DNA from: Lamprobacter sp046541315
GTDB lineage: Bacteria; Pseudomonadota; Gammaproteobacteria; Chromatiales; Chromatiaceae
Assembly (NCBI RefSeq): GCF_046541315.1
Contig: NZ_JBKHDN010000004.1
Span: forward strand, 1-37,010
Length of the DNA stretch: 37,010 nucleotides
Direction: 5' to 3'
Shown piece after piece: positions 7,929-16,097 of the stretch (positions within the stretch are counted from its first letter, which is position 1; each line of letters starts with the position of its first letter). The notes beneath the pieces were generated by a model. That model searched no databases, was not told the origin of the DNA, and saw nothing but the letters and a program-made list of their open reading frames with translations. The position numbers were made by a program, and so were the translations under genes.

Positions 7929-8291
7929 ATGAGTAAAACGATTCTGGTCGTCGATGATTCGGCATCGGTGCGTCAAGTGGTCGGCATGGCACTGCGCGCT
8001 GCTGGGCACCAAATCATTGAAGCAGTGGATGGCAAGGACGCCCTGAGTAAACTGGATGGCCGTAAACTGCACCTGGTGATCTGTGATGTCAACATGCCCA
8101 ATATGGATGGTATCAGCTTTGTCAAAGCCATGAAGGCCAAGCCGGAGTATAAATTCACCCCGGTACTCATGTTGACCACCGAGTCCGAAGAAGGCAAAAA
8201 GGCCGAAGGCAAGGCGGTCGGGGCCAAGGCCTGGCTGGTCAAACCCTTCAAGCCGGATATCCTGCTGGCCGCAGTGAATAAGCTGGCCTAG
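7929..8291 (+). CDS. cheY: CheY-like single-domain response regulator
   Basis: A stand-alone receiver of 120 residues, starting MSKTILVVDDSASVRQ. The start at 7929 is favoured over the in-frame ATG at 7923 because GAGG at 7917-7920 lies 8 bases before it. The acidic pair is at 9-10, the phospho-acceptor is Asp53 (VICDVNMPNMDG), the conserved Thr is in MLTTES, and Lys is in WLVKPFKP. It is the expected phosphorylation target of the CheA encoded two genes downstream and would diffuse to an output such as the flagellar motor, a pilus motor or another effector. No output gene is in the window, so the cluster could serve motility or another behaviour. Confidence 0.94.
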   Translation: MSKTILVVDDSASVRQVVGMALRAAGHQIIEAVDGKDALSKLDGRKLHLVICDVNMPNMDGISFVKAMKAKPEYKFTPVLMLTTESEEGKKAEGKAVGAKAWLVKPFKPDILLAAVNKLA

Positions 8292-8300
8292 GGCGCAGGC

Positions 8301-8588
8301 ATGACGAGCCAGCCCCTGACCACGCTCAGCATTTATGAAGTGGCCAATCTTGAAGCCAGTTTTGCCGCGGCGATCGAAAACAACCATCCCCTGGATCTCA
8401 ACCTAAGCGAACTGGATGAGATAGATGCTGCCGGAATCCAGTGGTTGCTCACCCTGAAGCAACGCAAAGAGCAACAGGGCAGCGCCCTGAGACTGTCACC
8501 GGTGCCGGATTCCATCGCTGAGCTTTTCGAACTGCTTGGAGTGAGCAGCTTGCTATCCACTGCAACACAGGACAGCCGCGATGCTTGA
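8301..8588 (+). CDS. STAS-domain protein (SpoIIAA/MlaB-like) of the chemotaxis cluster
   Basis: A small 95-residue protein consisting of one STAS domain. The conserved core LDLNLSELDEIDAAGIQWLL matches the fold's central strand and the loop that in SpoIIAA carries the phosphorylated serine (DSSG). Here that loop is DAAG, with Ala in both serine positions, so regulation by serine phosphorylation is not possible as in SpoIIAA. It overlaps cheA by 8 bases and sits between cheY and cheA, so it probably acts as a protein-binding module in the same complex. Its partner is unknown. Confidence 0.85.
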   Translation: MTSQPLTTLSIYEVANLEASFAAAIENNHPLDLNLSELDEIDAAGIQWLLTLKQRKEQQGSALRLSPVPDSIAELFELLGVSSLLSTATQDSRDA

Positions 8589-10647
8589 TCTCGATTCCAT
8601 TCGAATCTTTCAGGATGAAGCGGCCGAACATCTGGCCAACCTGGAAGAAGCCCTACTGTTGCTGGAAGAAAATCCCAAGGCGCACGATCAAATTGCATTG
8701 GCTTTTCGGGCCATGCACACCATCAAGGGCTCGGCCGGCATGGTCGGCTATGATCATCTGTCCTATTTTACCCATCATTTGGAAACCCTGTTCGAGGAGG
8801 TTCGCGCTGGTCGGGTCATCCTCGCCGAGGATCTGATCGCACTGATCCTCGAATGCAAGGATCATATTGAGACCTTGCTTGCGAGTAGCCCGCCAACGCC
8901 CGAATCCATGGCGATTAGCGAAGTGCTGATCAAAAGGCTGCATAACATTCTCCCCGAGCAACTTCCCACTCCAACCCCGCCGTCGACTCCAGCCGCCCAA
9001 TCCTCGCCGGCAAAAACGGAAAGGCAGCTGTTCCGTATCGATATCACACCTCACCCTGACTGCTTTCGTGATGGTTTTGATTTGATCCCTATCGTGCGTG
9101 AGTTGAAAGGCATGGGCAGTTGCCATGTCTCTACTTTTCTCGGCAAGCGCCATCAAGAACAGCCATTTGACCCGGAACGCTGTGACCTGCAAATGACGGT
9201 CCTGATGGCCAGTGAACGGAGTGAGAAGGCCATCCATGACGTGTTTATGTTCGTTGTCGATGACTGGTCGATCGACATAACCGAGCTGGATTGGGACGAG
9301 GCCTACCGTCTCGGTGACCTGTTGGTGCAACGTGGAGTGCTGGATCGGAACACACTGGAGAGCCTTCTGGAAGAAAAACCCCGGGTGGGCGACCTGCTGA
9401 CTCAGTCCGGCATGACCGACCCGGAGACCATTCATCAAACCCTCGAGGAGCAGGATTATCTACGCAAACAACAGCAGGACGTTCAGGCCAAAAGAGGCAA
9501 CGAGCCGACGCTGAAAGTGCCTCAAGGCAAGCTGGATCAACTGATGGATCAGGTGGGCGAGTTGGTCATTCTGCAAGCCTATCTCGACCAGTGGTCACAA
9601 GGGACCGAGGATGAACAACTAGCCAGCATTGCCGAGGAACTGGACCGGCTGGCGGCCAATTTGCGTGATACCGTTTTTGATATCCGCATGTTGCCGATCG
9701 GCAGTACCTTTGGTCGTTTTCGCCGCCTGGTTCGGGATCTTTCCAAGGATTTGGGTAAAAAGGTGCGCTTTGTCACCGAAGGGGCGGAAACCGAGTTGGA
9801 TAAAGTCGTTCTCGACCGTCTCGGCGACCCTCTCGTTCATCTGCTGAGAAACAGTCTCGACCACGGCATCGAGGCACCGCACATGCGCCGCGACAAGGGC
9901 AAACCCGAGGAAGGCACCTTGAAGTTGATTGCCTCGCATAACCAGGGCCAGATCCATATCATTATCAGCGACGACGGAAGGGGTCTGGATAGCGCTCGCC
10001 TGCTTGAAAAGGCACTGGAAAAAGGACTGGTGAAACCGGACCAAGACCTGGATGAAAAGGCCATTCATCAACTGATTTTCGAACCGGGTTTTTCAACCGC
10101 CAAGGCGATTACCGATGTTTCTGGTCGAGGCGTAGGCATGGATGTCGTGCGCAGCTCGATTGAAGGCCTGCAAGGCCGCGTCACGATCGATAGCAAGCAG
10201 GGCGAGGGCACGCGTCTGAATATCTTCTTGCCCATGACCTTGGCCATTATTGATGGTCTGATGGTCGCTGTCGACGATGACCACTTTATCATTCCCTTGA
10301 GCAATGTTGAGGAATGCATCGAAACGCTCAGCCAGGATCTAAGCAACGAACAAGGAGCGCGTTTGCTCAAGCACCGTCAACAACTCCTTCCTTGTCTGCG
10401 TTTACGAGAGTTTTTCCGCTTGCCGGGTGTCTCGCCGCCAATCGAACAAACGGTGATTCTCCGCTCCGGCGACCACATAGGCGCCATTACCGTGGATCAG
10501 GTTGTCGGCCAATTCCAGACCGTCATCAAAAATCTTGGCCCGCTCTATCGCAAAACCTCCGGGGTGATGGGTGCCACTGTCATGGGTAATGGCGAGATTG
10601 CGATGATTCTGGATGTTGCTGAGCTTCTACAAGAAAACGACCAATAG
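8581..10647 (+). CDS. cheA: Chemotaxis histidine kinase CheA
   Basis: Encodes 688 residues. P1 HPt domain with phospho-acceptor His46 (AMHTIKGSAGMVG); a Pro-rich linker; a P2-like alpha/beta region (about 150-238, FRIDITPHPDCFRDGFDLI); a tandem 24-residue motif (from Arg243 RLGDLLVQRG and from Arg268 RVGDLLTQSG, to Gln291) resembling MshEN repeats; dimerisation domain (LDQLMDQVGELVI); HATPase (HLLRNSLDHGIE from 421, DDGRGLD, GRGVGMDVV); and a CheW-like P5 domain at the end. The kinase is activated in receptor-CheW arrays and phosphorylates CheY, CheB and probably the CheD-fused receiver. All catalytic boxes look intact. It is translationally coupled to the STAS gene. Confidence 0.96.
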   Translation: MLDLDSIRIFQDEAAEHLANLEEALLLLEENPKAHDQIALAFRAMHTIKGSAGMVGYDHLSYFTHHLETLFEEVRAGRVILAEDLIALILECKDHIETLLASSPPTPESMAISEVLIKRLHNILPEQLPTPTPPSTPAAQSSPAKTERQLFRIDITPHPDCFRDGFDLIPIVRELKGMGSCHVSTFLGKRHQEQPFDPERCDLQMTVLMASERSEKAIHDVFMFVVDDWSIDITELDWDEAYRLGDLLVQRGVLDRNTLESLLEEKPRVGDLLTQSGMTDPETIHQTLEEQDYLRKQQQDVQAKRGNEPTLKVPQGKLDQLMDQVGELVILQAYLDQWSQGTEDEQLASIAEELDRLAANLRDTVFDIRMLPIGSTFGRFRRLVRDLSKDLGKKVRFVTEGAETELDKVVLDRLGDPLVHLLRNSLDHGIEAPHMRRDKGKPEEGTLKLIASHNQGQIHIIISDDGRGLDSARLLEKALEKGLVKPDQDLDEKAIHQLIFEPGFSTAKAITDVSGRGVGMDVVRSSIEGLQGRVTIDSKQGEGTRLNIFLPMTLAIIDGLMVAVDDDHFIIPLSNVEECIETLSQDLSNEQGARLLKHRQQLLPCLRLREFFRLPGVSPPIEQTVILRSGDHIGAITVDQVVGQFQTVIKNLGPLYRKTSGVMGATVMGNGEIAMILDVAELLQENDQ

Positions 10648-10673
10648 TCAAGAGTTTGACAATAGGAATGATG

Positions 10674-12365
10674 ATGAACCGCATAAAATTGAAAACCCTG
10701 CTGTACGTTGGTTTTGCATTGCTGATCGCCCTGATGGTGTTCAGCAATTTTGTCAGCTTGCAAGCATTGGATCGCGCTAACGAGCGCTTGGCTGAGATTA
10801 TTGATATCCCTATTCAGCAGCGCAGTCTCAGCAATCGGATACTCTCCAGTTTTCTGGAGTTAGACCGGCTAACCTACAAGTATATCCTGGCGCGTTCCCA
10901 GGAAAACAAGGCTCAGTTTGCCCAACGGATACAGGAAGCCGGCGCCGAAATCGAGACCGCTCTGCTCGCGCTTGGTCGTCTGGCCGATGAGGAGACTCAG
11001 CGGCTGGTAAATGCTTTTCGCGAACAGCTCGAAGATTACCAAAAAATCGAACAGGAAATACTGGAGATGGCTAGCTTAACGGTGGATACCGGCGCTAGCT
11101 TGGAGGAGGTTCAAGAGCAGAACCGCAGGGCCTATCTATTGCAAGGTGAGCAGGCAGAACGCAAGCTCCAGGAAGGCGAAGTCTTGGCTCGCCAGATCAC
11201 GGAAAGAATGGACGCCGGCGTTCAGGATTCCATCAACCGCAACCAGCAGCGCTACGAGGAGGCTCGCCAGATCCTGTTGATCACGCTGGGAGGCTCGGGT
11301 CTATTTATCCTGCTGATCGCCTTCATGATCATTCGTCGCATCTCCTTGCTCAGTAAGATCGCGACTCGCATCGGCGAGGGTGATTTGAATTACACCTTCG
11401 ATCCCGCCGTCAGTGATGCCGACCTCTATGGTGTGCTGCGCAATATGAACCTCAAAATCCGCGATATCGTTGCCGAGATTATAGAATCATCCGGTAACGT
11501 CTCCTCCGGCAGCACGGAAATCAGCAGCACTGGCCAGCAAATCGCTCAAGGTGCCACCGAGCAGGCCTCCTCGCTTGAAGAGATCTCCTCATCCATGGAG
11601 GAAATGACCGCCAATATCAGTCAGACCGCCGATAATGCGCGCCAAACCGAACAAATCGCCCAACAGGCGGCGATCGAGGCGAAGGCGACTGGCGAAGCGG
11701 TCAGCGAGTCCGTCACGGCAATGAAGCAGATCGCGGAAAAGATCGGGATCATTGAGGAGATCGCTCGGCAAACCAATTTGCTGGCGCTAAATGCGGCGAT
11801 TGAGGCGGCACGAGCCGGCGAGCATGGTAAAGGCTTTACCGTGGTCGCCGCTGAAGTGCGCAAGCTGGCGGAGCGTAGCCAAAAAGCAGCCAGTGAGATT
11901 GTCGAATACTCCCGTTGCAGTCTGGAGGTCTCTGAGCGTGCGGGCGAAAAGCTGACGAACTTGCTGCCCAGCATCATGAAAAACTCTAGCCTGGTCCAGG
12001 AGATCAGCGCCGCTGCCGTTGAGCAGGATAAGGGGGCTATTGAAATCAGTAAGGCACTTCAGCAGTTGGACCAAGTCGTCCAGCAAAGCGCCGCGGCCGC
12101 AGAGGAGATGGCCGCCAGCTCCGAGGAGCTTTCCGCTCAGGCCGACACCATGTTCGAAACGGTCAGCTTCTTCAAGGTTGGCGAGGCGACCCAGGACCGC
12201 TTCAAGCCTTCCTCCGGGAATAACACCACGGCTGGAAAAGGCGGCTCGAAGAACAAGTCGTCGGAGAGCGGCAAGAAGCAATCCCCCCGCGCCCCATCGC
12301 CTGCGGCGACCGCCGGCAGCGGGGTCGATATCGACCTCAGCGACGATGATTTCGTGCGCTATTAA
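10674..12365 (+). CDS. Transmembrane methyl-accepting chemotaxis protein
   Basis: Start chosen among clustered ATGs (10668, 10671, 10674) because AGGA at 10664-10667 is best spaced for 10674; 563 residues. TM1 is near residues 7-27, followed by a helical periplasmic domain of about 170 residues (a four-helix-bundle type is likely), TM2 near 199-221, a short HAMP-like region, and a cytoplasmic coiled coil with Gln/Glu-rich methylation helices. The signalling tip (about 358-395, EIARQTNLLALNAAIEAARAGE) has the conserved Arg and Glu. A disordered Lys/Ser/Pro/Ala linker ends in DFVRY, which fits the aromatic-x-x-aromatic C-terminal tether for CheR/CheB. It is the only receptor of the operon with a real extracytoplasmic domain. 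Its ligand is unknown. Confidence 0.93.
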   Translation: MNRIKLKTLLYVGFALLIALMVFSNFVSLQALDRANERLAEIIDIPIQQRSLSNRILSSFLELDRLTYKYILARSQENKAQFAQRIQEAGAEIETALLALGRLADEETQRLVNAFREQLEDYQKIEQEILEMASLTVDTGASLEEVQEQNRRAYLLQGEQAERKLQEGEVLARQITERMDAGVQDSINRNQQRYEEARQILLITLGGSGLFILLIAFMIIRRISLLSKIATRIGEGDLNYTFDPAVSDADLYGVLRNMNLKIRDIVAEIIESSGNVSSGSTEISSTGQQIAQGATEQASSLEEISSSMEEMTANISQTADNARQTEQIAQQAAIEAKATGEAVSESVTAMKQIAEKIGIIEEIARQTNLLALNAAIEAARAGEHGKGFTVVAAEVRKLAERSQKAASEIVEYSRCSLEVSERAGEKLTNLLPSIMKNSSLVQEISAAAVEQDKGAIEISKALQQLDQVVQQSAAAAEEMAASSEELSAQADTMFETVSFFKVGEATQDRFKPSSGNNTTAGKGGSKNKSSESGKKQSPRAPSPAATAGSGVDIDLSDDDFVRY

Positions 12366-12376
12366 GGAGGCTGGCG

Positions 12377-12892
12377 ATGACTGCTTCCAATGCAGAGACG
12401 GCAGACAGTCTGGAAACCCTGAAGGTATTGACGTTTAAGCTCGACGAAGAGGGCTTTGGGGTGGAGATCAGCGGTATTCAGGAGGTTCTGGAATACCGCA
12501 AGGCGACCCGTGTGCCCCGAACGCCGGACTTTATGCTGGGGGTCATCAACCTGCGCGGTAAGGTGATTCCCGTCGTTGATCTACGCAAGCATTTTGAGTT
12601 GACTGTCAGTGCGCCGACGGTGGAGACCTGCATCATTATCATCCATGTGATGATCGAGGGGGAAAACACCCCCTTGGGCATCCTTGCCGACCGGGTGCAG
12701 GAGGTGGTGGAGATCCCCGCCGAGGCGATCAGCCCGCCGCCGAGGATTGGCAACAAGATCAATTCCGCCTATATCTATGGCATGGCGCGTATCGAAGATG
12801 ACTTCATCATTCTGCTGCGCTTATCCAGGGTTTTTTCTTCGGAAGAATTGCAAAAAGTCATGGATCAGGCTCAGGATCATCAGGACGGGTAA
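12377..12892 (+). CDS. cheW: Chemotaxis coupling protein CheW
   Basis: A 171-residue single CheW domain. Typical segments are LTFKLDEEGFGVEISGIQEV, then MLGVINLRGKVIPVVDLRKHF, LGILADRVQEVVEIP and the C-terminal YGMARIEDDFIILLRL. It links CheA (through P5) to the receptor tips in the cytoplasmic array. A near-perfect Shine-Dalgarno sequence AAGGAGG (12364-12370) overlaps the stop of the upstream receptor gene, so strong translation and 1:1 coupling with the receptor are expected. Confidence 0.96.
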   Translation: MTASNAETADSLETLKVLTFKLDEEGFGVEISGIQEVLEYRKATRVPRTPDFMLGVINLRGKVIPVVDLRKHFELTVSAPTVETCIIIIHVMIEGENTPLGILADRVQEVVEIPAEAISPPPRIGNKINSAYIYGMARIEDDFIILLRLSRVFSSEELQKVMDQAQDHQDG

Positions 12893-12898
12893 GGCCCC

Positions 12899-13756
12899 AT
12901 GGAGAAGGAGCCTGGGCTACAGGCTGTCGATCACCAGCGGGTGGCGGCCTTTATCGAGCGCATTGCCGGGATTCAGTTACCGGAGCATAAGCGCAGTTTG
13001 ATTGAAACTCGGCTGCGCCGCCGCGTCAAGGCTACGGGTTACCCTAGCATACAGAGCTATCTTGATTTTGCCTTCTCGCCGGCAGGCGAAGCCACTGAAC
13101 AGGTGTTGATGCTGGACGCGCTGACCACCAATAAAACGGATTTTTTTCGCGAGCCGACTCATTTCGATTACCTCATCCACTATGTAAACAGCCGGTTGTT
13201 GCCCTTGAAAGCAGCGGGGTGGGCAAGTCCCTTGCGGGTTTGGTGTGCCGCCAGCTCAACCGGGGAAGAACCCTACACCTTGGCGATGGTGCTCTGCGAG
13301 CTGGAAAGACGGTTGACAGGTTTTCGGTTCGAGTTGCTCGCCACCGATATCGCCCCTTCGGTTTTGGCGACCGCGAAGAAGGCCATCTATGATCGTCAAC
13401 GCATCGCGTCGGTACCGGAAACCCTGCGTAAGCGCTACTTTCTGCGAAGCAAGGATGCCCGCAATCCTCTGGTTCGCATCGCTCCTGAATTGCGCCAGCG
13501 GGTCGTGTTCGATCAGTTCAATCTGATCTCTGGGCATTATGCGGAATGGCCCATTTTCGATGTCATCTTTTGCCGTAATGTCATGATCTATTTCAGCGCG
13601 GAAGACCGTAACCGCGTGGTCAAGCAGTTGGCAACACGGCTGAATCTGGGTGGCTTGTTGTTCATTGGTCACTCGGAAACCCTGGGTGTGCGCTCCTCTT
13701 TGTTTAAGCAGCAGATCCCGACGGTTTATCGGCTCGTAGAGGATGCCCGGCGATGA
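12899..13756 (+). CDS. cheR: Chemotaxis receptor methyltransferase CheR
   Basis: Encodes 285 residues, normal for CheR. An N-terminal helical domain (VAAFIERIAGIQLPEHKRSL, basic residues that contact receptor methylation helices) is followed by a SAM-dependent methyltransferase domain with TTNKTDFFREPTHFDYL, the SAM-binding loop VWCAASSTGEEPYTLA, LLATDIAPSVL and the CheR signature FDVIFCRNVMIYF. It transfers methyl groups from SAM to receptor glutamates for adaptation. It begins 6 bases after cheW and overlaps cheB by ATGA. The second receptor's C-terminal DFVRY could tether it. Confidence 0.96.
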   Translation: MEKEPGLQAVDHQRVAAFIERIAGIQLPEHKRSLIETRLRRRVKATGYPSIQSYLDFAFSPAGEATEQVLMLDALTTNKTDFFREPTHFDYLIHYVNSRLLPLKAAGWASPLRVWCAASSTGEEPYTLAMVLCELERRLTGFRFELLATDIAPSVLATAKKAIYDRQRIASVPETLRKRYFLRSKDARNPLVRIAPELRQRVVFDQFNLISGHYAEWPIFDVIFCRNVMIYFSAEDRNRVVKQLATRLNLGGLLFIGHSETLGVRSSLFKQQIPTVYRLVEDARR

Positions 13757-14814
13757 TCAAGGTGCTGATTGTCGATGACTCGGCGCTGGTCCGCCAAGGC
13801 TTGAGCGAACTGCTGGGTAGCGATTCGCACATCGAGGTGGTAGGTACGGCGGCCGATCCCTATGCCGCCGTTGAAAAGATGCGACGGCTCAAGCCGGATG
13901 TCATTACCCTGGATGTGGAAATGCCACGGATGGACGGGCTGACCTTCCTGCGCCGGATCATGAGTCAACACCCGATTCCGGTGGTGATCTGCTCCACCCT
14001 GACCACTCAGGGCTCCGACACGCTAATGCAAGCCCTGGAAGCCGGAGCCGTGACCATCATCACCAAGCCGTCTTTGGTGGATCGGCTTTTTTTTGAAGAG
14101 TCGCGCTTGCAGATTCTTGATGCGGTGAAAAGTGCTGCTCAGGCGCAACTCAAGAAACTGATCCCCAGCCCCAAGCTGAAAGCGGTTGCCAAACAGAATG
14201 CCGATGCGGTCTTGCCGCTCGTCCGCCAGAGTGCCTTGCGGGAAACCACCGATAAGATCGTCGCCATCGGTGCTTCAACCGGGGGCACCGAGGCGCTGCG
14301 CTTAATCTTGCAGACCATGCCGGTGACCTGCCCACCACTGGTCGTGGTGCAACACATGCCGGAAGTCTTTACCCGTTCCTTTTCCCAGCGGCTGAATGCT
14401 CTTTGCGGAATTCGCGTGAAAGAGGCAGAGAACAATGACAGCCTTTTGCCGGGTCAGGCCTTGATTGCGCCCGGCAACAAGCATCTGCTGGTCAAGCGCA
14501 GCGGTGCGCGCTACTACGTGGAGATTGCCGATGGGCCGCTGGTGAGCCGACACCGGCCCTCGGTTGATGTTTTATTCCGATCGACCGCTCAGAGTGCCGG
14601 TTCCAATGCGGTGGGCGTTATCTTAACCGGGATGGGGGATGATGGCGCCACCGGTCTCAAGGAAATGCGCGATGCCGGTGCGCGAACCCTGGGCCAGGAT
14701 GAACATTCGAGTGTGGTTTACGGAATGCCGCGAGAAGCCTGGGTCAAGGGTGGGGTCGAAAAACAGGTGAGTCTTGAGCTGATGACCGCGAGTATTTTGA
14801 AGGTTGCTCTCTAA
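13753..14814 (+). CDS. cheB: Chemotaxis methylesterase/glutaminase CheB
   Basis: Encodes 353 residues. An N-terminal receiver (VLIVDDSALVRQGL; Asp54 in TLDVEMPRMDG; ITKPS) is joined by a linker to the methylesterase domain with the catalytic triad: Ser175 in AIGASTGGTEAL, His201 in VVVQHMPEVFT and Asp297 in GMGDDGATGL. Phosphorylation by CheA relieves inhibition so that it removes receptor methyl groups, opposing CheR. The linker is Lys/Ala-rich. It is translationally coupled to cheR and followed by cheD-REC after a 24-base gap. Confidence 0.96.
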   Translation: MIKVLIVDDSALVRQGLSELLGSDSHIEVVGTAADPYAAVEKMRRLKPDVITLDVEMPRMDGLTFLRRIMSQHPIPVVICSTLTTQGSDTLMQALEAGAVTIITKPSLVDRLFFEESRLQILDAVKSAAQAQLKKLIPSPKLKAVAKQNADAVLPLVRQSALRETTDKIVAIGASTGGTEALRLILQTMPVTCPPLVVVQHMPEVFTRSFSQRLNALCGIRVKEAENNDSLLPGQALIAPGNKHLLVKRSGARYYVEIADGPLVSRHRPSVDVLFRSTAQSAGSNAVGVILTGMGDDGATGLKEMRDAGARTLGQDEHSSVVYGMPREAWVKGGVEKQVSLELMTASILKVAL

Positions 14815-14838
14815 TCGGCTTCATAGGAGTTGATCGGC

Positions 14839-15768
14839 ATGCGCCAGGATCAAACGATCGTTCTCAAGATTGGTGAACTGGTGTTTGGGCGGGGCAAAAA
14901 GCGCCTGCAAACCCTGCTGGGCTCCTGTGTGGCGATCACCCTTTGGCATCCGCAAAAAAAATTGAGCGGCATGTGTCATTTCTCCCTGCCAGCTCGGGGC
15001 GAGGCTGAATCCGATAAAGAGCTTGATCCTCGTTATGGCGACGACTCTATTGCCTTGTTCAAAAGGCTGGCGGAAAAAAATGGCACCCTGTTGCGAGAGT
15101 TTCACGCACGGATTTACGGTGGCGGCAACATGCTGAAGTTCAGCAAGGTAAAAAGAGTGATATGCCAATCGGATGCCGAATTCAGTCATGTCGGCAGGCT
15201 GAATGCCGCGCAGGCCTTTTGTTTGCTGATGCAGGAACAAGTCAAGATCATCGAAACGAATGTCGGCGAACAGGGTTATCGTAAGGTGGATTTCGATCCT
15301 GTCACAGGCAATGCTCAATGTCAGTTCGTCTCTGTGATCGATGCCGACTCACCAGCGTCCAAGCCAAAACGGGTCACCAAGATTCTGGTCATTGACGATT
15401 CTGAGATAACCCGTCATTTGCTCGCCACAAGCCTGAAAAAGGAAGGTTACCAGGTGCTGGTGGAAATCAATGGCGCGGAAGGCGTGCGCGCTTTCAAAGC
15501 CGACCGACCCGACCTGGTGTTGCTGGACGTTGACATGCCGGTGATGGATGGTTATGAGTGCCTCCAGCATCTGCGGCAACTGGCGGCCGATGTTCCAGTT
15601 TTGATGCTGACCGGCAATGATGACCCCAACTCCATGACCATCGCGTTTGAATCAGGTGCGACCGATTTTATCAATAAACCCATCCGCATACCGGCATTGA
15701 AACAGCGGATTTTTCATGCGCTAAAACAACCGGGGCAGAGCCATGCCCGGGGGCGTGACCCGATTTAG
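14839..15768 (+). CDS. cheD: CheD receptor deamidase fused to a C-terminal receiver domain
   Basis: The start at ATG 14839 is supported by AGGAG at 14825-14829; a TTG at 14830 is an alternative. Of 309 residues, about 1-165 are CheD: catalytic Cys30 in LLGSCVAITLW, His47 in GMCHFSLP, DPRYGDDSI and the YGGGNML loop. Residues about 175-300 are a complete receiver (ILVIDDSEITRHLL; Asp230 in LLDVDMPVMDG; conserved Lys in FINKPIRI). CheD normally deamidates receptor glutamines and in some bacteria binds CheC or CheY-P. Fusion to a receiver suggests that its deamidase activity is switched by CheA phosphorylation. It is the last gene of the operon; a small inverted repeat begins at its stop codon. 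Confidence 0.92.
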   Translation: MRQDQTIVLKIGELVFGRGKKRLQTLLGSCVAITLWHPQKKLSGMCHFSLPARGEAESDKELDPRYGDDSIALFKRLAEKNGTLLREFHARIYGGGNMLKFSKVKRVICQSDAEFSHVGRLNAAQAFCLLMQEQVKIIETNVGEQGYRKVDFDPVTGNAQCQFVSVIDADSPASKPKRVTKILVIDDSEITRHLLATSLKKEGYQVLVEINGAEGVRAFKADRPDLVLLDVDMPVMDGYECLQHLRQLAADVPVLMLTGNDDPNSMTIAFESGATDFINKPIRIPALKQRIFHALKQPGQSHARGRDPI

Positions 15769-15787
15769 GCGATTCCTGTCAATCGCC
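15768..15787. repeat. REP-like palindrome, copy 1
   Basis: GGCGATT and AATCGCC arms around a 6-base centre (CCTGTC), directly at the cheD stop codon. A near copy lies at 29744-29763 and a partial one at 33798-33811. It could act as a weak 3' hairpin; no T-run follows it. Confidence 0.5.
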
Positions 15788-16014
15788 TTGTCGCTCCAGC
15801 ACAAAAAAGCGCCTGACCGAGCTGGCCCGTTCAAGCGTCCGTATCCGGATCGGCCATCGGGTCGTCCACGGTGGCCAGGCACTCGATCTTCCCGGCTTCG
15901 ATCTCGGCTCGTGCCTAGGGCGGCTGCTGGCGCTCGGGGCCTTGACCTCGGACGGGCGCGGCGTGCCTCGGCGACCCGCCGCATCAAGAGGCGAATCGCT
16001 CGCGAACGCCGTTG
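15788..16014. other. Intergenic stretch without recognisable gene
   Basis: This stretch of about 230 bases between the chemotaxis operon and the tRNA promoter is GC-rich, like the rest of the chromosome. Open frames through it show no family motif on either strand. It marks the return from the lower-GC operon to the normal composition. Confidence 0.5.
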
Positions 16015-16043
16015 TTGACGCCATCCCTCCCAGGGCGTATTCT
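16015..16043 (+). promoter_or_regulatory. Sigma-70 promoter of the tRNA operon
   Basis: TTGACG (16015-16020), a 17-base spacer and TATTCT (16038-16043). The first tRNA begins 54 bases after the -10 box. Confidence 0.75.
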
Positions 16044-16097
16044 AAAGGGCTTACCAGGCGACTCTAGGACGAGCCGGTAAACAAACGACGCACAGCT

